The position numbers were made by a program, and so were the translations under genes. Of a stretch of DNA of 64,000 bases, positions 18,353 to 27,409 are shown piece after piece. The notes beneath the pieces are model-generated. The model was given only the letters and a program-made list of their open reading frames with translations, was not told where the DNA came from and searched no databases. The stretch's first letter is position 1; the number at the start of each line of letters is the position of its first letter. Source of the stretch: Chitinibacter sp046530675 (GTDB lineage Bacteria; Pseudomonadota; Gammaproteobacteria; Burkholderiales; Chitinibacteraceae); contig NZ_CP172558.1 in assembly GCF_046530675.1 (NCBI RefSeq), forward strand, positions 2,914,001-2,978,000. Direction: 5' to 3'.

Positions 18353-18371
18353 GCGAGGTCAACGACCTCGC
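18353..18371 (-). terminator. Terminator after purM
   Basis: 8-bp stem GCGAGGTC / GACCTCGC with an AAC loop. On the minus strand it is followed by TTTTTGTTTTTG. It starts 19 nt past the purM stop. Confidence 0.9.
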
Positions 18372-18390
18372 CTTTTCGATTCAAGGCAGA

Positions 18391-19452
18391 TTAAGCCACT
18401 TGAGTCTGGTGCTCTTCACCTTCGCGCGAGCGAACCACGCCGAGCTGGTAAACGGTTTCACCTTCGGCTTGCAGCAAGGCCGTCGCTGCAGCCGCGTCGC
18501 TCGCAGCCATAATCACGACCATGCCGACACCACAGTTGAATGTTTTGTACATTTCCTGCTGCGCAACATTGCCTTCTTTTTGCAGCCACTGGAACAGCTT
18601 CGGCATCGTCCAGCTCTTCGCATCGATTTGTGCCACAACATTGTCTGGTAACACGCGCGGTACGTTTTCGGTAATACCGCCGCCAGTGATGTGCGCCATG
18701 CCTTTGACCGTCATGCTTTCCATCAGTTTCAGCAAAGGCTTCACATAAATGCGCGTTGGTGCCATGACGACATCGCCCAGCGAGCGGCCACCGTCAAATT
18801 CAGCTGCGTAATCGGCATCTGCGAGGTGCAAAATTTTGCGGATCAGTGAATAACCATTGGAATGCGCGCCGTTCGATGCCAGACCCAACACCACATCACC
18901 TGCCTTGATATCTTGGCCGGTAATGACTTTCGATTTTTCAACGACACCAACGGCAAAGCCAGCCAGATCGTATTCGCCAACCGGATACATGCCTGGCATT
19001 TCGGCAGTTTCGCCGCCAGTCAAAGCGCAACCGGCCTGCTCGCAACCTGCGGCAATGCCTTTGATGACTTCGGTCGCGCTATCGACGTCGAGTTTGCCAC
19101 AGGCAAAATAGTCGAGGAAAAACAGTGGCTCGGCGCCTTGCACCAAGATATCGTTGACGCTCATGCCAACCAGATCAATACCCACGGTATCGTGGCGATT
19201 AAGCTCGAAAGCCAGTTTCAATTTGGTACCCACACCATCGGTACCGGAAACCAGAACGGGTTCTTTAAATTTTTTGCTGATTTCAACCAGTGCGCCAAAA
19301 CCGCCAATCCCACCAAGCACCTCAGGGCGCATTGTGCGTTTGGCAAAAGGTTTAATATTTTCAACGAGCTGGTCACCAGCGTCGATATCAACACCGGCGT
19401 CGCGGTAGCTCAGACTTTGCTTGAGATTGTGTTGGGGATCGTGCTGACTCAT
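18391..19452 (-). CDS. purM: Phosphoribosylformylglycinamidine cyclo-ligase PurM
   Basis: 353-residue AIR synthetase, closing the imidazole ring in purine synthesis with ATP. The N-terminal LSYRDAGVDIDAGDQLV, the glycine-rich VLGGIGGFGALVEI, GTDGVGTKLKLAF, and ALTGGETAEMPGMY are hallmark segments, and length is full. It is divergent from hda across a 211-nt gap in which I recognise no other element. Confidence 0.97.
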   Translation of the reverse strand: MSQHDPQHNLKQSLSYRDAGVDIDAGDQLVENIKPFAKRTMRPEVLGGIGGFGALVEISKKFKEPVLVSGTDGVGTKLKLAFELNRHDTVGIDLVGMSVNDILVQGAEPLFFLDYFACGKLDVDSATEVIKGIAAGCEQAGCALTGGETAEMPGMYPVGEYDLAGFAVGVVEKSKVITGQDIKAGDVVLGLASNGAHSNGYSLIRKILHLADADYAAEFDGGRSLGDVVMAPTRIYVKPLLKLMESMTVKGMAHITGGGITENVPRVLPDNVVAQIDAKSWTMPKLFQWLQKEGNVAQQEMYKTFNCGVGMVVIMAASDAAAATALLQAEGETVYQLGVVRSREGEEHQTQVA

Positions 19453-19663
19453 GGGAAAAGGCCTCGTAGTGGGCGGCGCTGTAGGTTAAAATAAGCGCCA
19501 GATCTGCTAAACGCCGCATTTTATCGCATTTAGCATGAAACGCCTGCCCTTTTATCGATCAACAACCAGCCTGACTCGTGTTTTTGTGTAAAAACGCCCC
19601 CTGCCGGTTGAAAAAGGTCAAAAACAGAACCGTACACGCCCGCAGTTTTCAACGACTGGATCA

Positions 19664-20404
19664 ATGAAACAATTAATCCTCGACTTTCTCCCCCCTGCGC
19701 CACGCACTTTTGATGATTTTGTTCGCGGCGAAAATGCAGAGTTGCTGTTCCAGCTTGGGCAATGGGCTCAGGGTGACGTGCGGGCTTTGTATTTATGGGG
19801 TGAAAGTGGCGCGGGAAAAAGTCATTTGCTCAGCGCCAGTGCGGCGCGACTCAATCAAATGTCCAGTGCAGCACGACTTAATCAAATCACCAGTACGGCT
19901 CAGCTCAATCAAATGAGCGGCGAGGCTCGGCCAGATAGCGCGCAATCTGTACATCACATCAATGCGCGTACCGAAATGCTGCCACAGCAAATCGCCCCCG
20001 ATGCCGCCTTGCTGGTTGATAACGTGGAAAGTCTGGACGCCGAGCAGCAAATCGTTTTATTTGATCATTACAACACCATACGCGAAGGCGGCGGACGCAT
20101 TCTGGTCAGCGGCCATCTGCCACCGATGCTGCTGCCATTGCGCGATGATTTGCGTACCCGACTGGGCTGGGGTCTGGTCTATCAACTCAAACCACTATCC
20201 GATGCCGACAAAATTGCAGCCTTACAGCGCCGTGCCCGTCATCTTGGCTTCGAGTTAAACACCGAGCTGGGTGAGTACCTGTTGCTGCACGCCGAGCGCG
20301 ACTTGCCCAATCTGTATCGGCAACTGGAAAGCATCAACACACTGTCCTTATCCAAACAGAAACCGGTCACGCTGTTTTTGCTGCGTGAGGCTTTGAAAAA
20401 CTGA
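19664..20404 (+). CDS. hda: Hda-like DnaA regulatory inactivator with internal tandem repeat
   Basis: 246-residue AAA+ protein related to DnaA domain III. In E. coli, Hda with the sliding clamp stimulates ATP hydrolysis by DnaA and prevents re-initiation. The N-terminal clamp-binding motif is QLILDF, at residues 3-8. Walker A is GESGAGKS at 46-53 and the Walker B-like segment is ALLVDNVE at 115-122. Between them, residues 61-87 form three imperfect copies of a 9-residue unit (ARLNQMSSA, ARLNQITST, AQLNQMSGE) that I would not expect in Hda. ATG 19664 is the only sensible start. Convergent with the pilin-like gene. Confidence 0.88.
   Translation: MKQLILDFLPPAPRTFDDFVRGENAELLFQLGQWAQGDVRALYLWGESGAGKSHLLSASAARLNQMSSAARLNQITSTAQLNQMSGEARPDSAQSVHHINARTEMLPQQIAPDAALLVDNVESLDAEQQIVLFDHYNTIREGGGRILVSGHLPPMLLPLRDDLRTRLGWGLVYQLKPLSDADKIAALQRRARHLGFELNTELGEYLLLHAERDLPNLYRQLESINTLSLSKQKPVTLFLLREALKN
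19844..19924 (+). repeat. Three tandem 27-bp units inside hda
   Basis: Units at 19844, 19871 and 19898, each keeping the core CAATCAAAT-like LNQ codons with scattered substitutions. They are in frame and encode three 9-residue repeats just after the Walker A helix. Confidence 0.8.
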
Positions 20405-20446
20405 ACCAGACCCACGCACCACCCCTTCACCGCCCTTCAATCTCTT

Positions 20447-20495
20447 AGGTATAGCCCTACAACGCTTTACCAGCAAAGGCTTTACGGCAATACCC
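20447..20495. repeat. 49-bp ATACCC-ended repeat, copy E, overlapping the pilin-like 3' end
   Basis: Begins AGGTATAGCC and ends GCAATACCC; flanking TTA/TAA and GCC/GGC extend the arms with a one-base bulge. The stop codon and last codons of the pilin-like gene (20482) lie inside it. Confidence 0.75.
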
Positions 20496-21120
20496 TAACA
20501 CCGACATTAGCAAGCCCAGCCAGACTCCAGCAATCACCACCATCTCCGGTATACGCGGCCGCACCAGCGGTCGTCGCTGCATTAGTCGCCGAACTGCGAA
20601 CCAGCCCATTACTCGGAATTCCGTCATCAATCGCCCGATCAAGTGCACAAACAAAGCGAACATCAACGTCAGCCGGCGTCGTCGTACCATTGGACGCCAC
20701 CGAGCCTGGCGTCATGTAATTGTTACCCGCAAGAAAATTGCCCTGCGCCGTACCGTCACTAATCACCCAGGGCGAACCAAAAACACTTTGCATATCGGCA
20801 ACAGTCAGGATTTGGGTATTGATCAACATAATCGGCGCATTATTATTTTCAATCGCGCCCAGCATGCCATTTTTTGTACCGTTGCAACTGGTTTGCGTCG
20901 TCACCAGTGTGGTGCAGCCATCACCCGGATAAGCGCCGTATTTTTCGAAATAGATATTGAATCCGGCTTGCATTTTGTTGATCTGCGCAATCATGTTTTT
21001 CACTTTGGCACCATCAATCAGGTCGCGCCCTTTGAAGGCGGCGCCCAGGATCAAGCCGATAATCACCAGCACCACCGCCAGCTCAACCAGGGTAAACCCG
21101 CGTTGTTGTTTCACTTGCAT
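20482..21120 (-). CDS. Type IV pilin / type II pseudopilin-like protein
   Basis: 212 residues with a class III signal: a short basic leader (MQVKQQRG), then FTLVELAVVLVIIGLILGAAF with Glu at +5, the site cut and methylated by prepilin peptidase. One hydrophobic spine helix is followed by a globular part with four or so cysteines (CTTLVTTQTSC, VCALD, DCWSL). No pilus assembly gene is nearby, so it is an orphan minor pilin or pseudopilin. The last codons and stop are provided by a 49-bp repeat, so the C-terminus may be altered compared with its ancestor. Confidence 0.85.
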   Translation of the reverse strand: MQVKQQRGFTLVELAVVLVIIGLILGAAFKGRDLIDGAKVKNMIAQINKMQAGFNIYFEKYGAYPGDGCTTLVTTQTSCNGTKNGMLGAIENNNAPIMLINTQILTVADMQSVFGSPWVISDGTAQGNFLAGNNYMTPGSVASNGTTTPADVDVRFVCALDRAIDDGIPSNGLVRSSATNAATTAGAAAYTGDGGDCWSLAGLANVGVRVLP

Positions 21121-21255
21121 TCATCGTTCTCCATGGAGTGTTTGCGCGAGAAAGTTGCGAAATCCAGTCTAGACAAGAGCGGTATAAAATTACAAAAAAT
21201 GTAATTTAACTTTGGTTTTTCGCAGCCAAACTGACCCCGAACCGCCGTAAACCCA

Positions 21256-21284
21256 ATGTCAATCGAGCCTTGCTCAGGTATAAT
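21256..21284 (+). promoter_or_regulatory. Putative sigma-70 promoter of leuS
   Basis: A perfect -10 TATAAT (21279-21284) with a -35-like ATGTCA (21256-21261, 4 of 6 consensus) at a 17-bp spacing, 33 nt before the leuS start. Confidence 0.5.
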
Positions 21285-21316
21285 CGCCGCTTTGATATTT
21301 TCCGATCCCGCCGACC

Positions 21317-23950
21317 ATGCAAGAACAGTACTCACCGATCGAAGTCGAAGCCGCCGCCCAGGAACATTGGGAACAAGCGCGCGCATTTGAAGTGACTGAA
21401 GATGCCAGCAAACCCAAGTATTACGCCTGCTCGATGCTGCCTTACCCGTCAGGCAAGCTGCATATGGGCCATGTGCGTAATTACACGATCAATGACATGC
21501 TGGCGCGTCATTTGCGGATGAAGGGTTTTAACGTACTGATGCCGATGGGTTGGGATGCGTTTGGCTTGCCGGCGGAAAATGCGGCGATTGCGTACAAGAA
21601 ATCACCGGCCGAATGGACCTACGCCAACATCGCCGACATGAAGTCGCAAATGAAGCCGTTGGGTCTAGCGTTTGACTGGTCGCGTGAAATCGCGACCTGC
21701 GATCCTGAATATTACAAGTGGAACCAGTGGTTCTTCCTGAAGATGCTGGAAAAAGGCGTTGCTTACAAAAAAACGCAGGTTGTGAACTGGGATCCGGTTG
21801 ACCAGACGGTGCTGGCGAACGAGCAGGTCGTTGACGGTCGCGGCTGGCGTTCGGGCGCGGTGGTTGAAAAACGCGAAATCCCCGGCTACTACTTCGGTAT
21901 CACGCAATACGCCGACGAATTACTGAACGATATCGACACGCTGGAAGGCTGGCCCGATATGGTGCGCGCAATGCAGCGCAACTGGATCGGCAAATCGGAA
22001 GGCGTGCGTTTTGCCTTCGCACATGACATCAAAGACGCCAACGGCGATCTGGTGCAAGATGGCAAGCTGTACGTGTTCACCACTCGCGCTGACACGATTA
22101 TGGGCGTGACTTTCTGTGCCGTGGCTGCCGAGCACCCGCTGGCAATACGCGCCGCCGAGCTTAAGCCAGAGCTGATTCCTTTCATCAAGGAATGCGAAAA
22201 AGGCGGTGTTTCGGAAGCTGAAATCGCGACGCAGGAAAAAGTCGGCATGCCGACGGGGTTGTTTGTGACGCACCCGCTGACCGGTGAGCAAGTCGAAGTG
22301 TGGATCGGTAACTATGTACTGATGGGCTACGGCGATGGCGCTGTGATGGCCGTACCGGCGCACGACGAGCGTGATTTTGCTTTTGCCACAAAATACAATT
22401 TGCCGATCAAACAAGTGATCGCCGTTGAAGGCGAAAGCTTCAGTACCGATGCTTGGGCTGAATGGTATGGCGACAAATCGCGTGGCGTGACGATGAACTC
22501 AGGCAAATATGACGGCCTGAGCTACAAAGCCGCAGTGGATGCCGTTGCCGCTGACTTGACCGCGAAAGACGCTGGCGAGAAAAAAACCACCTGGCGTCTG
22601 CGCGACTGGGGTATTTCCCGCCAACGCTACTGGGGCACGCCGATCCCGATTATTCATTGCGATTGCTGCGGCGATGTACCCGTGCCGTACGAACAACTGC
22701 CCGTGGTCTTGCCAACTGACTGCATTCCAGACGGCTCGGGCAATCCATTGAAACATCGTGAAGATTTCCTGAGCGTAGACTGCCCGAAATGCAGCAAACC
22801 GGCGAAGCGCGAAACCGACACAATGGATACCTTCGTCGATTCGAGCTGGTATTTCATGCGCTATTGCGACCCGAAAAATGCCGAGTCTATGGTCGGCGAC
22901 GGAACGAAATACTGGATGGGCGCCGCAAACAATGCAGCAGGCGGCATGGATCAGTACATCGGCGGTATCGAGCACGCAGTCTTGCACTTGCTGTACGCTC
23001 GATTCTGGACCAAGGCGATGCGCGACGAAGGCCTGATTAATTTCGGCGAGCCGTTCAAAAACCTGTTTACGCAAGGCATGCTGCTGCGTGATTGCTATTA
23101 CCGCGAAGATGAACACGGTAAGAAACGCTGGTTCTACCCGGCTGAAGTTGAAGTTCAGCACGACGACAAAGGTCGCCCAATCGCGGCGATTGCCGTTGAA
23201 GACGGCCAACCCGTCATCATGGGCGGCATCGAGAAGATGTCGAAATCGAAAAACAACGTCGTTGAACCGAAAGATATTATCGAAAAATTCGGCGCCGACA
23301 CCGCACGCCTGTTCACGATGTTTGCTGGCCCACCCGAGCAAAGCGCGGCGTGGAGCGACAGCGGCGTCGAAGGCGCTTATCGCTACCTGCGTCGTCTATG
23401 GACGTATGGCTTTAAACAGCTTGATAACATTAAGCTTGCGAGCAATACCTTGACGGGTATTGAGCTCAGCAAAGATGATAAAGCACTGCGCTTTGAAATC
23501 CATAGCACACTCAAGCAGATCAACCTTGATTACGAACGCCTGCAATACAACACCGTCGTTTCCGGCGTAATGAAATTGCTCAATGCAATGGAAGGCTACA
23601 AAGGCGATAACAACGCGGTGATACGCGAGTGTTTCGGCATCTTGCTGCGCGCGATTTACCCTGCCGCACCGCATATTGCACATACACTATGGAGCCAGCT
23701 CGGCTTTGGAGGCGACATTGCCACTGCAGCCTGGCCAGAACCCGCCGGCGACGCGCTGATTCAGGATGAAATCAAACTGATGGTGCAAATCAACGGCAAA
23801 TTGCGCGGCGAAATTCATGTGTCAAAAGACGCCAGCAAAGACGCAATTGAAGCCGCTGCACTCGCTGACGAGGGCGTGAAAAAGCACCTTGAAGGCGCTC
23901 CGAAGAAAGTCATTATCGTTCCCGGCCGCTTGGTCAATATTGTTGCCTAA
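21317..23950 (+). CDS. leuS: Leucyl-tRNA synthetase LeuS
   Basis: 877-residue class I synthetase charging tRNA-Leu in the cytoplasm. The HIGH motif is HMGH at 49-52 (PYPSGKLHMGHVRNY), KMSKS is at about 640-644, and the CP1 editing domain has the threonine-rich FTTRADTIMGVTF and the DERD segment. The C-terminal anticodon domain is complete. First gene of the conserved leuS-lptE-holA cluster, with a good -10 element upstream. Confidence 0.98.
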   Translation: MQEQYSPIEVEAAAQEHWEQARAFEVTEDASKPKYYACSMLPYPSGKLHMGHVRNYTINDMLARHLRMKGFNVLMPMGWDAFGLPAENAAIAYKKSPAEWTYANIADMKSQMKPLGLAFDWSREIATCDPEYYKWNQWFFLKMLEKGVAYKKTQVVNWDPVDQTVLANEQVVDGRGWRSGAVVEKREIPGYYFGITQYADELLNDIDTLEGWPDMVRAMQRNWIGKSEGVRFAFAHDIKDANGDLVQDGKLYVFTTRADTIMGVTFCAVAAEHPLAIRAAELKPELIPFIKECEKGGVSEAEIATQEKVGMPTGLFVTHPLTGEQVEVWIGNYVLMGYGDGAVMAVPAHDERDFAFATKYNLPIKQVIAVEGESFSTDAWAEWYGDKSRGVTMNSGKYDGLSYKAAVDAVAADLTAKDAGEKKTTWRLRDWGISRQRYWGTPIPIIHCDCCGDVPVPYEQLPVVLPTDCIPDGSGNPLKHREDFLSVDCPKCSKPAKRETDTMDTFVDSSWYFMRYCDPKNAESMVGDGTKYWMGAANNAAGGMDQYIGGIEHAVLHLLYARFWTKAMRDEGLINFGEPFKNLFTQGMLLRDCYYREDEHGKKRWFYPAEVEVQHDDKGRPIAAIAVEDGQPVIMGGIEKMSKSKNNVVEPKDIIEKFGADTARLFTMFAGPPEQSAAWSDSGVEGAYRYLRRLWTYGFKQLDNIKLASNTLTGIELSKDDKALRFEIHSTLKQINLDYERLQYNTVVSGVMKLLNAMEGYKGDNNAVIRECFGILLRAIYPAAPHIAHTLWSQLGFGGDIATAAWPEPAGDALIQDEIKLMVQINGKLRGEIHVSKDASKDAIEAAALADEGVKKHLEGAPKKVIIVPGRLVNIVA

Positions 23951-23970
23951 TCCTGATCATCATCCCCAGA

Positions 23971-24004
23971 GCCTCATCCCGACTGCACACTGCCGGGATG
24001 AGGC
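23971..24004. other. Inverted repeat after leuS
   Basis: 11-bp perfect arms GCCTCATCCCG / CGGGATGAGGC with a 12-nt loop, 20 nt after the leuS stop and 38 nt before lptE. No T-run follows, so it is an mRNA hairpin or a weak attenuator rather than a clear terminator. Confidence 0.55.
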
Positions 24005-24042
24005 AATCGCTGATTTGGAACCCATTCATTGCAGGAGTTAGC

Positions 24043-24606
24043 ATGTCTTTGACGCTTCGCACCTTCCTCGCCAGCTTGCTCGCATTGAGCCTGATGGCGT
24101 GCGGCTTTCACTTGCGCGGTCAAGGACCGGCAGCCCAACTGCTCTACGACAGCGCCAAAGTCATCGGAGAAGGTGGCGCGGCAAAGGAATTAAGCCGCTT
24201 ACTGGGTTTGATGAAGGTTGAGCTGAATACGCCCGAACCGGAAATCACGATCCAGATTCTGTCTGAAGGCGCTGACAAACAGGTCTTGAGCGTGAACAGC
24301 AGCGGTCAGGTCGCTGAATATCGCCTGTTTTACCGGATCCGCTTTAGCGCGATTCGCGGCAGCGAAACGCTGATCGATGATAATGCGATCTCGCTGCAAC
24401 GCAACCTGTCCTGGGATGAAAACAGCGTTCTGTCCAAGGAAAATGAAGAACTGTCATTACTTCAGGAAATGCAACGCGATGCTGCTGCGCAACTGATTCG
24501 TCGGGTGAATGCGGCGACCAAACGTCAGGGGGCGGGCATGTCGACGGCAAGCGCTCCTGCTTCAGATGCCTTAGATGCGTCAACGGTTTCCGGCTCGTCG
24601 CAATAA
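24043..24606 (+). CDS. lptE: LPS-assembly lipoprotein LptE
   Basis: 187-residue outer-membrane lipoprotein that plugs the LptD barrel and helps insert lipopolysaccharide. Signal with lipobox SLMAC (Cys20), followed by the family's GFHLRGQG. The frame is open upstream, but GCAGGAG at 24031-24037 supports ATG 24043. The C-terminal tail (about 165-187) is Ala/Ser-rich. Its stop overlaps the holA start by 1 nt (TAATG). Confidence 0.92.
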   Translation: MSLTLRTFLASLLALSLMACGFHLRGQGPAAQLLYDSAKVIGEGGAAKELSRLLGLMKVELNTPEPEITIQILSEGADKQVLSVNSSGQVAEYRLFYRIRFSAIRGSETLIDDNAISLQRNLSWDENSVLSKENEELSLLQEMQRDAAAQLIRRVNAATKRQGAGMSTASAPASDALDASTVSGSSQ

Positions 24607-25643
24607 TGCGCGCCGATGAACTGCCTAAATCACTACAGCGGGGGCTTGCTCCGCTGTACGTGATTCATGGCGATGAAGCGCTGCTGGCACTCGAATCGGC
24701 ACAGCTGATCCGCGATGCAGCCCGCAAAGCAGGCTATACCGAGCGCGAAGTGCTTACTGTGGACAATGCCGCGCATTTTCAATGGTCACAGCTCATTAGC
24801 TCGGGGGCGTCGATGTCGCTCTTTGCCGAGTTACGCCTGCTTGAATTGCGCATTCCTAATGGCAAGCCCGGAATCGAGGGAGGTAAAGCGCTGGAAGCTT
24901 TTGCTAACAACACTCCCAGCGATATACTCACCATCATCACGCTCCCCAAACTCGACAAAACAGCACTCAACAGCAAATGGATGCAGGCACTCGCCAAAGC
25001 CGGTGAAGTCATTGAAGCCAAGCTGATTGAACGTACGGCCTTGCCGCAATGGATTAATCAACGATTGGCTCAGCAAGGCCAGAGTCTGGCCAGCGATGCG
25101 ATGGAATGGCTGGTTGATCGTGTCGAAGGCAATTTGCTCGCGGCACATCAGGAAATCCAGAAGCTCGCGCTACTCCACCCCAAGGGCGAACTGACGCTGG
25201 TCGATCTCGAAGCTGCAGTTGCCAATGTTGCACGTTACGACGTTTTTTCGCTCGGCGAAGCAGTTCTCAGTGGCGATGCTGCACGCGTGTGCCATATGCT
25301 GGCCGGGCTGCGCGCCGAAGGTGAATCGCCGGTACTGGTGCTCTGGGCGCTGGCCGAAGAAACGCGAACACTATATAAATTTGCCCTGGGCCGTTCACGC
25401 GGCGTTGCCGCTGCGCAATTGACCAAAGACTTGCGGATCTGGGGCAATAAACAGCGCTTGATCGAACGAGCCGCAGAGCGGGTCAACGCCAAACGATTGA
25501 AAACCGCCATCACGCAAGCGCGACGAATTGATGGATTGATCAAGGGTATCGGCGATGGTGACGTGTGGAATGAATTAAGCGACCTCTCCCTCCTCCTCAT
25601 CAATCCCACGCCAGAGCGCAGCAGAACAGAGCATATCCGATGA
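24606..25643 (+). CDS. holA: DNA polymerase III subunit delta HolA
   Basis: 345-residue delta subunit of the clamp loader, the wrench that opens the beta sliding clamp. The N-terminal PLYVIHGDEALLALESAQLI and the region SMSLFAELRLLELRIPNGKPG match the family, with a degenerate nucleotide site and an all-helical C-terminal collar. The genes leuS, lptE and holA keep the widespread order. The holA TGA overlaps the rng ATG by 4 nt. Confidence 0.94.
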   Translation: MRADELPKSLQRGLAPLYVIHGDEALLALESAQLIRDAARKAGYTEREVLTVDNAAHFQWSQLISSGASMSLFAELRLLELRIPNGKPGIEGGKALEAFANNTPSDILTIITLPKLDKTALNSKWMQALAKAGEVIEAKLIERTALPQWINQRLAQQGQSLASDAMEWLVDRVEGNLLAAHQEIQKLALLHPKGELTLVDLEAAVANVARYDVFSLGEAVLSGDAARVCHMLAGLRAEGESPVLVLWALAEETRTLYKFALGRSRGVAAAQLTKDLRIWGNKQRLIERAAERVNAKRLKTAITQARRIDGLIKGIGDGDVWNELSDLSLLLINPTPERSRTEHIR

Positions 25644-27091
25644 AAGAACAGATTCTCGTCAATATCACGCCACAGGAAACCCGCGTCGCCACGATTGAAA
25701 ACGCCGTAGTTCAGGACATTCATATCGAACGCACTGCGTATCGTGGGCTGGTTGGTAATATCTATCTGGGCATGGTCAAACGCGTTTTACCCGGCATGCA
25801 AAGTGCATTTATTGAAATCGGTCTGGAACGTGCTGCATTTCTGCATATCGCCGATGTCATTCAGCAACGGCAAAACCCGAACGAGCCGCAACGTATCGAG
25901 CGGATTCTGCACGAAGGACAAGCCGTCGTCGTGCAAGTCATTAAAGATCCGATTGGCACCAAAGGCGCACGACTTTCAACGCAGATCAGTATTGCCGGAC
26001 GTTTTCTGGTCTTTCTGCCGCAAGACAATCACATCGGCATTTCGCAGCGCATCGGCGATGATATCGAACGCGATCAGCTGCGCAAGCGGCTGGAAAACCT
26101 GCTGCCCGGCGAGCATTGCGGCTATATAATCCGCACCAATGCCGACCATGCCACCGACGATGAATTGCGTGCCGACATTGATTACCTGAATCTGATCTGG
26201 GCCGATATCAAAAAAAATGCCCAGACTCTGCCCGCCAAGTCGCTGCTGTTTCAGGATTTATCGCTTCAATTACGCGTATTGCGCGATATGGTCACCGACG
26301 AAATTGAAACGGTATTTGTTGATAGCCGTGAAAATTTTGCCCGGATGAGCGAATTTGCCGGACGTTTTGTTTCCGATGTACTGCCGAAAATCCAGCATTA
26401 TTCGGGCGAGCGACCTTTATTTGAATTGTACGGCGTAGAAGCCGAGATCGAACGCGCAATGAGTCGTCGCGTCAATTTGAAGTTTGGCGGCTACCTGATC
26501 ATCGATCAGACCGAAGCGATGACGACGATCGACGTCAATACCGGCGGTTTCGTCGGCACGCGCTCATTTGACGATACAATCTTCAAAACCAATCTGGAAG
26601 CGACACAAGTGATTGCGCGGCAACTGCGGCTACGCAATCTGGGGGGCATTATCATTGTCGATTTTATCGACATGGATAATGAAGAGCACCGAGCAGCCGT
26701 TCTCGCCGAGCTGAACAAAGCCTTGGCGCGTGACCGAACCAAAATTACCGTTAGCAACTTTACCAGCCTGGGTCTGATCGAAATCACGCGCAAACGTACG
26801 CGCGAATCACTCGCACATGTACTGTGCGAACCCTGCCCGACCTGCCAGGGACGCGGCGAAATCAAAACGGCACAAACGATTTGCTATGAAATTCTCCGCG
26901 AAATTCTGCGCGAAGCAAAACAGTTTAATGCCAGCGAATACCGCATTCTGGCATCGCAATCAGTGATTGACATGTTTCTGGACGAAGAGTCGGCCAATCT
27001 TGCGCAGCTAGTGGATTTTATCGGCAAGCCGATTTATCTGCAGGTGGAAAATGCGTATACGCAGGAACAGTTTGACGTGATACTTATATGA
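25640..27091 (+). CDS. rng: Ribonuclease G
   Basis: 483-residue endoribonuclease of the RNase E/G family that matures the 5' end of 16S rRNA and initiates mRNA decay. An S1 RNA-binding domain (about 35-125, GNIYLGMVKRVLPGMQSAFI) comes first. The DNase I-like catalytic core has TIDVNTGGFVGTR and VDFIDMDN, and the zinc-link motif is CEPCPTCQGRG. There is no long RNase E scaffold tail, so this is RNase G. Coupled to holA by a 4-nt overlap. Confidence 0.95.
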   Translation: MKEQILVNITPQETRVATIENAVVQDIHIERTAYRGLVGNIYLGMVKRVLPGMQSAFIEIGLERAAFLHIADVIQQRQNPNEPQRIERILHEGQAVVVQVIKDPIGTKGARLSTQISIAGRFLVFLPQDNHIGISQRIGDDIERDQLRKRLENLLPGEHCGYIIRTNADHATDDELRADIDYLNLIWADIKKNAQTLPAKSLLFQDLSLQLRVLRDMVTDEIETVFVDSRENFARMSEFAGRFVSDVLPKIQHYSGERPLFELYGVEAEIERAMSRRVNLKFGGYLIIDQTEAMTTIDVNTGGFVGTRSFDDTIFKTNLEATQVIARQLRLRNLGGIIIVDFIDMDNEEHRAAVLAELNKALARDRTKITVSNFTSLGLIEITRKRTRESLAHVLCEPCPTCQGRGEIKTAQTICYEILREILREAKQFNASEYRILASQSVIDMFLDEESANLAQLVDFIGKPIYLQVENAYTQEQFDVILI

Positions 27092-27409
27092 ATTTGTATC
27101 CAGTTGAAAAATTTTCAGTATTAAATCAGCAACTTAAAAATAGAGCGGCACCATAAAAATGGTCAAAGTATAGTTATTCAAACCGGGGGGGGGGGAAATA
27201 TGGAATTACATGCTACGCTCCCATAATCGGCTTAGGTGCATTCCCAATGTACAGGTGCTGCTCTAAACAAACCATCCACAAGCAATGCCTTGTCTGTAAC
27301 GGTGTAGTCAAATTGGTTGACCGCCACAATACACAAAATAAGGGTAATGTGACAGCAGAGGCTAGGCACGTTACAATCGCACACCTCAAACTGATAGCAG
27401 ACATCCGGC
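27092..27409. other. 318-nt gap at the left edge of the polysaccharide locus
   Basis: A+T-rich gap between rng and the WecA-like gene. It holds a small ACCAT/ATGGT hairpin near 27150 and an 11-G tract at 27185-27195. Two overlapping open frames (27247-27510 plus, 27232-27465 minus) have no recognisable protein family. No JUMPstart/ops element was found. Confidence 0.6.
27185..27195 (+). repeat. Homopolymeric tract of 11 G
   Basis: Longest mononucleotide run I noticed in the window. It lies 215 nt before the WecA-like start and outside any convincing ORF. A -35-like TTCAAA (27177-27182) and a weak -10-like TATGGA (27199-27204) bracket it with 16 bp between. Confidence 0.7.

Noticed and set aside
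23446..23466. GCAATACC...GGGTATTG inside leuS
   Set aside because: Arms are in the reverse order relative to the repeat family and lie in coding sequence; chance similarity.
27092..27409. JUMPstart/ops element ahead of the polysaccharide genes
   Set aside because: No GGCGGTAGCGT-like sequence found here or upstream of the Wzz-like gene.
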